From NCBI GenBank assembly GCA_027325115.1, contig DAHWFG010000419.1, positions 1 to 9,090 of the forward strand: 9,090 nt of DNA, given 5' to 3'. The notes beneath the pieces are model-generated. The model did not search any database and was not told the origin of the DNA. It saw only the letters and a list, made by a program, of their open reading frames with translations. Shown here one piece after another: positions 4,615-9,090 of this stretch; within the stretch, counting starts at the first letter, position 1; every line of letters starts with the position of its first letter. Source of the stretch: JAKBCQ01 sp021807585 (GTDB lineage Bacteria > Planctomycetota > Planctomycetia > Isosphaerales > Isosphaeraceae). The translations under genes were made by a program, and so were the position numbers.

Positions 4615-5649
4615 TTGACGAACATGGCGAACCCCAAAACGATTTTCATCACTGGAGCGACGGGGCTGGTCGGCAGCCATGTCGTTGAGGAGGCGTCGGC
4701 GCGGGGGCATAGCGTCCGAGCGCTCGTCCGCGGCTCGAGCGATACCTCGTGGCTCGATAGCCAATGCGTCGAAAAGGTCGAAGGCGATCTCGCCGATAGC
4801 GCCGCGCTCAAGAAGGGGGTCGAAGGCGCCGACTGGGTGATCAATTGCGCCGCCAAAGTGGGAGATTGGGGCAAATTGGAGGATTTCCGCAAGCTTAACG
4901 TCGAAGCTTTTGGCAAGCTGCTCGAGGCCGCATGCGACGCCAAAGTGAAGCGATTCGTCCACGTGAGTTCACTTGGCGTTTATGAAGGGCGCGATCATTT
5001 CGGAACCGACGAGACGACTCCCCCCGCGGCGCAGGCGCTCGACGGTTACACGCGATCGAAGGTTGAGGCCGAGGCGCTCGCGCTCAAATATCACGCCGAT
5101 CGCGGACTTCCCGTGTCGATCGTCCGCCCCGGCTTCATCTACGGCCCGCGCGATCGCACCGTCCTTCCCAAATTGATCCACGCGCTCAAAATCGGCACGA
5201 TGACGTATTTCGGATCGGGAGAACAGGCGCTTAATTGCGTATATGTGAAAAACCTTGTGCAAGCGATTTTTCTCGCCGCCGAGGTTCCAGGGGCGATCGG
5301 CGAGGTGTTCAACGTGACCGACGGCGGACGCGTGAGTAAGCGGGATTTCATCTCCGCGGTCGCCGAAGAGATCGGCGTCAAACCGCCGACGCGATCGATC
5401 CCGCTTTGGCTCGCGTGGACGCTCGCGGTCGTCATGGAGCGGATCGCGACGCTGCGCGGGTCGAGCGTCCCTCCTCTCGTCAATAAAGCAAGATATAAAT
5501 TCTTGGGGCTCAATCTTGATTACTCGATCGAGAAGGCGCGGCGCGTGCTGGGGTACGACCCCGCGATTTCCACCCGCGACGCGATCCGGATCACGCTCGC
5601 GGAACTCAAATCGGCCGAGCGCGAACCCGCCCGCGCCGCGGGCGCGTAA
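4615..5649 (+). CDS. NAD(P)-dependent epimerase/dehydrogenase, extended SDR (3-beta-HSD-like)
   Basis: A cytoplasmic Rossmann-fold oxidoreductase of the extended short-chain dehydrogenase family. Numbering from the TTG start, the dinucleotide-binding motif TGATGLVGSH lies at 13-22, the active-site Ser in HVSSLGVYEG near 118-119, and the catalytic YTRSK gives Tyr145 and Lys149. RPGFIYGPRD at 171-180 and NVTDGG are typical of the 3-beta-hydroxysteroid dehydrogenase/dihydroflavonol reductase-like branch, as is the C-terminal FLGLNLDYSIEKARRVLGY. The exact substrate (sugar nucleotide, sterol-like or other) cannot be read. AAGGAAA at 4602-4608 is well spaced for TTG 4615 but 15 nt from the ATG at 4624 (MANPKT), so either start is possible. 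A hydrophobic patch near 268-280 (WLAWTLAVVM) may touch the membrane. It is divergent from rpmE. Confidence 0.9.
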   Translation: MTNMANPKTIFITGATGLVGSHVVEEASARGHSVRALVRGSSDTSWLDSQCVEKVEGDLADSAALKKGVEGADWVINCAAKVGDWGKLEDFRKLNVEAFGKLLEAACDAKVKRFVHVSSLGVYEGRDHFGTDETTPPAAQALDGYTRSKVEAEALALKYHADRGLPVSIVRPGFIYGPRDRTVLPKLIHALKIGTMTYFGSGEQALNCVYVKNLVQAIFLAAEVPGAIGEVFNVTDGGRVSKRDFISAVAEEIGVKPPTRSIPLWLAWTLAVVMERIATLRGSSVPPLVNKARYKFLGLNLDYSIEKARRVLGYDPAISTRDAIRITLAELKSAEREPARAAGA

Positions 5650-5657
5650 AACTGCGG

Positions 5658-5673
5658 TGATCGCTTGCGATCA
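5658..5673 (+). terminator. Hairpin after the epimerase gene, possible terminator
   Basis: TGATCG, CTTG loop, CGATCA: a 6-bp stem capped by a CTTG tetraloop, a stable loop type, 8 nt after the epimerase stop. An AT-rich stretch follows (about 5674-5716, including ATTTT), which could be a weak T tract and probably also holds the promoter of the next gene. No clean -35/-10 pair could be settled on. Confidence 0.35.
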
Positions 5674-5787
5674 AAGATTATCGTATTTTGATTATTAACG
5701 AGGTATCGTTTAAACAATCCGTTGCATGATCAGCCGTCGCCGCCGATTAAACGCCGGTCGGCGATCGCCCGGCTTCCAGGAGAAACG

Positions 5788-6327
5788 ATGATGACGAGCG
5801 ATTTCAAGGGGTTTCGAATCGCGGTGTTGGTGGAGAAGTTTTACGAGGATCTCGAGCTCTGGTATCCGGTTTACCGGTTGCGCGAGGCGGGTTGTTCGGT
5901 GCGGATCGTCGGTCCCAAGGCGGGCGAGGTCTACGCGTCGAAGCACGGTTATCCCGCCAAGGCCGAGGTTTCGGCGGTCGACGTCAAGGCCGACGATTTC
6001 GACGCGATCATCATTCCGGGCGGATATTCACCCGATCATATGCGCAGGCATAAAGCGATGGTCGATCTTGTCACCGAGGCGGCGCGGCAGGGGAAGGTGC
6101 TCGCTTCGATTTGTCACGGCCCGTGGATGCTCTGCTCGGCGAAGTGTCTGAAAGGGCGGCGCGTCACGGGCTTTTACGCGATCCGCGACGATCTCGAGAA
6201 CGCTGGAGCGATCTACGAAGACGCTGCGTGCGTTCGCGATCGGAACCTCGTCACGAGTCGAACCCCCGACGATCTTCCCGAGTTCATGAAAGGGATCTTC
6301 GCTGCGCTCGCCGACACCAAGAAATGA
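5788..6327 (+). CDS. DJ-1/PfpI family protein (class I glutamine-amidotransferase-like)
   Basis: A 179-residue single-domain protein of the DJ-1/PfpI superfamily, whose members act as cysteine peptidases, glyoxalases/deglycases or redox-stress chaperones; which applies here is not visible. The fold landmarks are clear: the first strand FRIAVLVEKFYEDLELWYP, with Glu20 in the family's acidic position, DAIIIPGGYSPDHMR around 72-86, and the nucleophile elbow ASICHGPWML with Cys109-His110. A TSRTPDDLPEF segment near 157-167 completes the family pattern. AGGAG at 5778-5782 supports ATG 5788 (five bases) or the next ATG 5791 (eight bases); an upstream in-frame TTG at 5722 adds a poor, unconserved leader. 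There is no signal peptide, so it is cytoplasmic. It follows an AT-rich gap after the epimerase and looks like a separate transcription unit. Confidence 0.92.
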   Translation: MMTSDFKGFRIAVLVEKFYEDLELWYPVYRLREAGCSVRIVGPKAGEVYASKHGYPAKAEVSAVDVKADDFDAIIIPGGYSPDHMRRHKAMVDLVTEAARQGKVLASICHGPWMLCSAKCLKGRRVTGFYAIRDDLENAGAIYEDAACVRDRNLVTSRTPDDLPEFMKGIFAALADTKK

Positions 6328-6601
6328 GTCGGCGTTCTTGGCCGGCTCGATTCGGCATAAGTGGAATCACCGGCGCGAGCGCGGCGCTCGTGTGTTGTCG
6401 GCTTTTCCGCTTTCGAGTCGACGGATCTTTCGGGAGCGAATTCGGCGCGAACGGTATTGTCGATTCGCATGTCGAATGAGCGTCGCTTGTAGGCTGCGCG
6501 CGTTCTTGTTAATTTAACGGGCGCATGGTAAGTCGATCCAAACGAACAAACGGAATGTCCCGTCCCGAATCAGGATCTCTTCACCACCAGGGGAGGCGAC
6601 C
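6328..6601. other. Intergenic gap with one compact hairpin, no gene seen
   Basis: No reading frame here has protein character; frames that cross it are antisense or out-of-frame extensions of the flanking genes. CGAGCGC at 6376-6382 and GCGCTCG at 6384-6390 make a compact GC-rich palindrome, followed by a T-rich run (TGTGTTGTCGGCTTTT), which may be an imperfect terminator for the DJ-1-like gene. AT-rich sequence at 6504-6517 (TTCTTGTTAATTTA) may mark the promoter of the next gene, but no convincing hexamer pair was found. Confidence 0.45.
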
Positions 6602-6895
6602 ATGCGTCCGCGACACTTTGAATACTTGCCTAAATGTTCCGTGGCGGGATGCGATCATCCCGCGGCCTACAAGATCGCGGCGCCATGGAGCGACGGCTCG
6701 GCGCGCGAACTGAAAAATTACGGCGTCTGCTGTGTCGAACATCGCGATCATGAGCTCGCTTTGGCGCGCAAGCGACGCGAGGGTTTGCGGCTCGCCGAAG
6801 GAGAGACGGTCGGCCCCGTCGGGCTTTACAAGCTGACTCCGGGTTCGCTCGATTCTCAACTCACGAAGGTGGGCGAGGGGAAAACGTCACGTTGA
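6602..6895 (+). CDS. Small putative zinc-binding protein, function unknown
   Basis: A complete 97-residue frame from ATG 6602 to TGA 6893-6895. AGGGGAGG at 6589-6596 lies five bases upstream, one of the best ribosome binding sites in the window. The sequence has Cys12-x4-Cys17 (KCSVAGCDHPAAYKI) and a second pair in YGVCCVEHRDHE (Cys43/Cys44 with His47), a spacing that suits a small zinc-ribbon-like fold. A Trp-Ser-Asp-Gly segment lies between the two pairs and a basic helix (ALARKRREGLRLAE) follows. There is no signal peptide and no membrane segment. I associate proteins of this shape with planctomycete genomes but cannot assign a function or a named domain. It stands alone, with about 270 bp before it and a hairpin just after it. 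Confidence 0.8.
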   Translation: MRPRHFEYLPKCSVAGCDHPAAYKIAAPWSDGSARELKNYGVCCVEHRDHELALARKRREGLRLAEGETVGPVGLYKLTPGSLDSQLTKVGEGKTSR

Positions 6896-6909
6896 ATTGA
6901 GTGCGAGAA

Positions 6910-6930
6910 CGCGAGCCTGAGCGGCTCGCG
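6910..6930 (+). terminator. GC-rich hairpin after the small zinc-binding gene
   Basis: CGCGAGCC (6910-6917), a 5-nt loop and GGCTCGCG (6923-6930) form a perfect 8-bp stem 14 nt after the stop codon. There is no T tract after it, so it is either a non-canonical terminator or an mRNA 3'-end stabiliser. Confidence 0.4.
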
Positions 6931-7035
6931 ACCTCCAGGTTCGAGAGCGATCGGTTCGATACTTGTCGGTTCGGGCCGATTCAATAAGACGGCTGTCGGA
7001 TAAATACCGGCGCGGAGGATCGCGCCCTGTCCGGG

Positions 7036-9090
7036 ATGGAACCCGACCCGATGAATCCAACGAATTCGACGAACGAATCGCGGCGGTTCGCCTTGCTTAC
7101 CAAGGCGCTATCGCGGTTCGTTCTTTGCCTCGGATTGACGCTCGCGTGCAACGCCACGGGACGCGCCCACGTCCCCGCTCCGTTCGATCAGTTCAACCTC
7201 CCCGACGCCTGGGAGGCTTCGTTCTGGTCGAATCCCGAAATCAAACCGTTGATCGCGCTCGATCCCAAAAAGCTGATCGATCTCGTACCCAAACAAGCGG
7301 GGTTTCGGTTCTGTCGGTGCCCGAATTGCGACGCGGGCGAATTGGACGAGGCGTGGACCTGGGCGCCGAGCAAACCGGACGTCATCAAATGTTCGCGTTG
7401 TCAATCGACTTTTCCCAACGACTCGATCCCCGCGAAAGTCTCGGGCGCCGTCCCCGAAGACGCCGTTGAAGTGCTACCGCATGTTTGGCATCATTATCCC
7501 TATCATGTTGTTGAGCCTGAAAAACAATTATGTCCTGATGAGAGGATTTATCTCTCGGCCAAGCGGGACGACGCGGCGCGGACGTTTTTGAGCAAGGCGG
7601 CGCTTTACGCCGCAACGCGGTATCACGAGCAACCCTCCGAAACCAAAGACGCGAACCTGGCGCGGTTCGTCGCGACGATTTTGATCGGGTTCGCCAAGGT
7701 TTATCCCGCTTACGCGATGCATTTCGATCAGCCCGGCAAGCCCAAGCTCGTGGAACGCGCCGATCTTCCCGGTCCGTATCGTCCGCATTATCAAACCGCG
7801 AAGTGGGAGCATCTGGGATCGCTCGAGGTTCCATTGAACCTGGTGATCGCCTATGCGCTGATTCGCGACGAGGCGGGGTTCGACCAGGCTGCGCGAGCTG
7901 TTGGTGTCGACGACGCGAGGCGATTGATCGAACGCGATCTGTTTTTGGCGTCGGCGAATTTGCAGCGTCGCCAGCCCGAATCGCTCGACGAACAGGATTT
8001 ATACGCGTATCGCGGGCTCTTGGCGGTCGCTCGCCTGCTGGGCAATCGATCGCTCTTGAACGAAACCGAGGTGAAGATCGAGCGGTTTACGCATCGCGGG
8101 TTTTATCATGACGGATTGTGGTATCGGACCGACGCGGCTTCGCAGGCTCGCGTTCTCAACCTGATCGACGGTTGGATCGGCCGGCTCCTGTTGGCCGAAG
8201 TTCGCGATCCGACCAAAGGGGCGACTCCGATGCTCCACCTGGCGCGCTCGGCGAGTTCCAATCTGCTCTCGGATTCCAAATTCGCCGAGATTGAGCGCGC
8301 CGCGTGGCCCGCGGCTTCGATTCCAAGCCCGCCTCCGCGTCCCATGTTGCTCGGTGGAAGCGGCCTGGCGCGGCTGACGGTCGGTCAAGGAGACGATTCG
8401 CTCGACGTCGAACTCCGCGGCTTCGGCGGAATCGCAACCAATCGACTGGCGCTCCGCGTCAAAATCGGCGGAAGTCCCGTTTTGACCGATCTCGACGACG
8501 ATCCCCCGCGAACCGACGGCTGGAACCTCGCCACCGCAAGCCGAAACGCCGTGACGATCGACGGCCTGAATCAACGTGAAAGTCTTTCAAAATATCATAT
8601 GCCCGCCGCGGGCTCGGACATCGCCTTTCACGCCGCCGATCACGATTTTCAGGTCGTCTCGTTTGACGATAAACACGCTTACGATCAATCCGCCGAGCGC
8701 TATCGGCACACCGTGATCGTCGCCGCGGGCGCCAAAACGCGTTACGCGGTGAGCGTGTTCGAAGTTAAAGGAGGACTTGAACACGATCAAATCTTTCATG
8801 GACCCACGAATGAAAATAACGACACATGGAAATCTTTTGTGACAACGCGGCGGGTCGCCGAATCGCTTACCCCTCCTCAGGTTCGATTCCTGCCGACTTC
8901 AATCGCCGAGGACGGTCGCTGGTTCGTCCAGGCGATGGGCTGGTTCTCGCGGATCGAACGGGGTGAGCTCGATCGTCCCGCGACGTTTCGGCTCGAACGC
9001 AAGCACGGACCCGGAGTCGTGTTGCATTTGCTCGAATCGGTTCCTATGTCGGTTTATACCGCGGTTTCTCCGGGAGCGGTCGACTCCGCG
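7036..9090 (+). CDS. Heparinase II/III-like polysaccharide lyase, secreted, partial (3' end outside window)
   Basis: An uninterrupted frame of 685 codons that runs off the window. Residues 16-45 (basic start, hydrophobic LCLGLTLAC, then ATGRAH) look like an export signal. A Cys cluster follows, Cys93-x-Cys95-x2-Cys98 and Cys119-x2-Cys122, the metal-binding N-terminal segment seen in many heparinase II/III-like proteins. Residues of about 165-450 are helical, fitting the alpha/alpha toroid. The beta-sandwich begins near 460 (ELRGFGGIATNRLALRV) and carries the family signature ATASRNAVTIDGLNQ at 499-513 and HDQIFHG (His583, His588). Such enzymes cleave uronic-acid polysaccharides by beta-elimination; the substrate is not readable. 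The start is unsure: ATG 7036 has no near ribosome binding site, GGAGG at 7014-7018 is 17 nt away, and ATG 7051 is an alternative. Most of the fold is present; only the C-terminal end is missing. Confidence 0.88.
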   Translation, partial: MEPDPMNPTNSTNESRRFALLTKALSRFVLCLGLTLACNATGRAHVPAPFDQFNLPDAWEASFWSNPEIKPLIALDPKKLIDLVPKQAGFRFCRCPNCDAGELDEAWTWAPSKPDVIKCSRCQSTFPNDSIPAKVSGAVPEDAVEVLPHVWHHYPYHVVEPEKQLCPDERIYLSAKRDDAARTFLSKAALYAATRYHEQPSETKDANLARFVATILIGFAKVYPAYAMHFDQPGKPKLVERADLPGPYRPHYQTAKWEHLGSLEVPLNLVIAYALIRDEAGFDQAARAVGVDDARRLIERDLFLASANLQRRQPESLDEQDLYAYRGLLAVARLLGNRSLLNETEVKIERFTHRGFYHDGLWYRTDAASQARVLNLIDGWIGRLLLAEVRDPTKGATPMLHLARSASSNLLSDSKFAEIERAAWPAASIPSPPPRPMLLGGSGLARLTVGQGDDSLDVELRGFGGIATNRLALRVKIGGSPVLTDLDDDPPRTDGWNLATASRNAVTIDGLNQRESLSKYHMPAAGSDIAFHAADHDFQVVSFDDKHAYDQSAERYRHTVIVAAGAKTRYAVSVFEVKGGLEHDQIFHGPTNENNDTWKSFVTTRRVAESLTPPQVRFLPTSIAEDGRWFVQAMGWFSRIERGELDRPATFRLERKHGPGVVLHLLESVPMSVYTAVSPGAVDSA

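Noticed and set aside
6487..6514. Promoter TTGTAG - 16 - TTAATT before the small zinc-binding gene
   Set aside because: Only about half of each hexamer matches consensus, no better than chance in an AT-rich patch.
7999..8574. Minus-strand frame of 191 codons
   Set aside because: Antisense to the heparinase-like gene, which is open for 685 codons with conserved motifs.

Overview
The window looks like chromosomal DNA from a high-GC bacterium, most likely a planctomycete. The inference rests on three things: a secreted heparinase II/III-like polysaccharide lyase with a Cys-cluster N-terminal segment, a small Cys/His protein of a type I associate with planctomycetes, and the sequence style of RF1 and PrmC. 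There is no 16S gene to confirm it. No tRNA, rRNA, CRISPR array or intact insertion sequence was seen.

Positions 1-1200 are accessory and decayed. They hold a tandem array of eleven 13-bp units (14-166), a small gene broken by a one-base frameshift (182-504), an apparently intact small gene of unknown function with a strong ribosome binding site (533-955), a bulged 15-bp inverted repeat (966-1031), and the 3' tail of a tyrosine recombinase on the minus strand (1042-1187). The tail keeps the catalytic Tyr but has lost everything upstream and carries a 2-nt insertion near its end. I read this as the wreck of a recombinase-based mobile element. From 1188 to about 1510 I see no gene.

Positions 1460-4600 are core translation genes. 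rplU (bL21) is on the plus strand behind a plausible promoter and a cluster of four TTGATC hexamers, and no rpmA follows it. Convergent to it on the minus strand runs rpmE (bL31) - prfA (RF1) - prmC (RF1/RF2 glutamine methyltransferase). PrmC methylates the GGQ glutamine of RF1, so enzyme and substrate are neighbours. rpmE has a near-ideal sigma70-type promoter (TTGGAC-17-TATAAT) and a hairpin in its leader. A terminator-like hairpin lies between rpmE and prfA and overlaps a larger inverted repeat, so the two structures exclude each other.

Positions 4615-9090, plus strand, hold an extended SDR NAD(P)-dependent epimerase/dehydrogenase of the 3-beta-HSD-like type, a PfpI/DJ-1 family class I glutamine-amidotransferase-like protein, a 97-residue putative zinc-binding protein of unknown function, and a heparinase II/III-like protein that runs off the window. 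These have separate intergenic regions, several with hairpins, and do not look like one tight operon.
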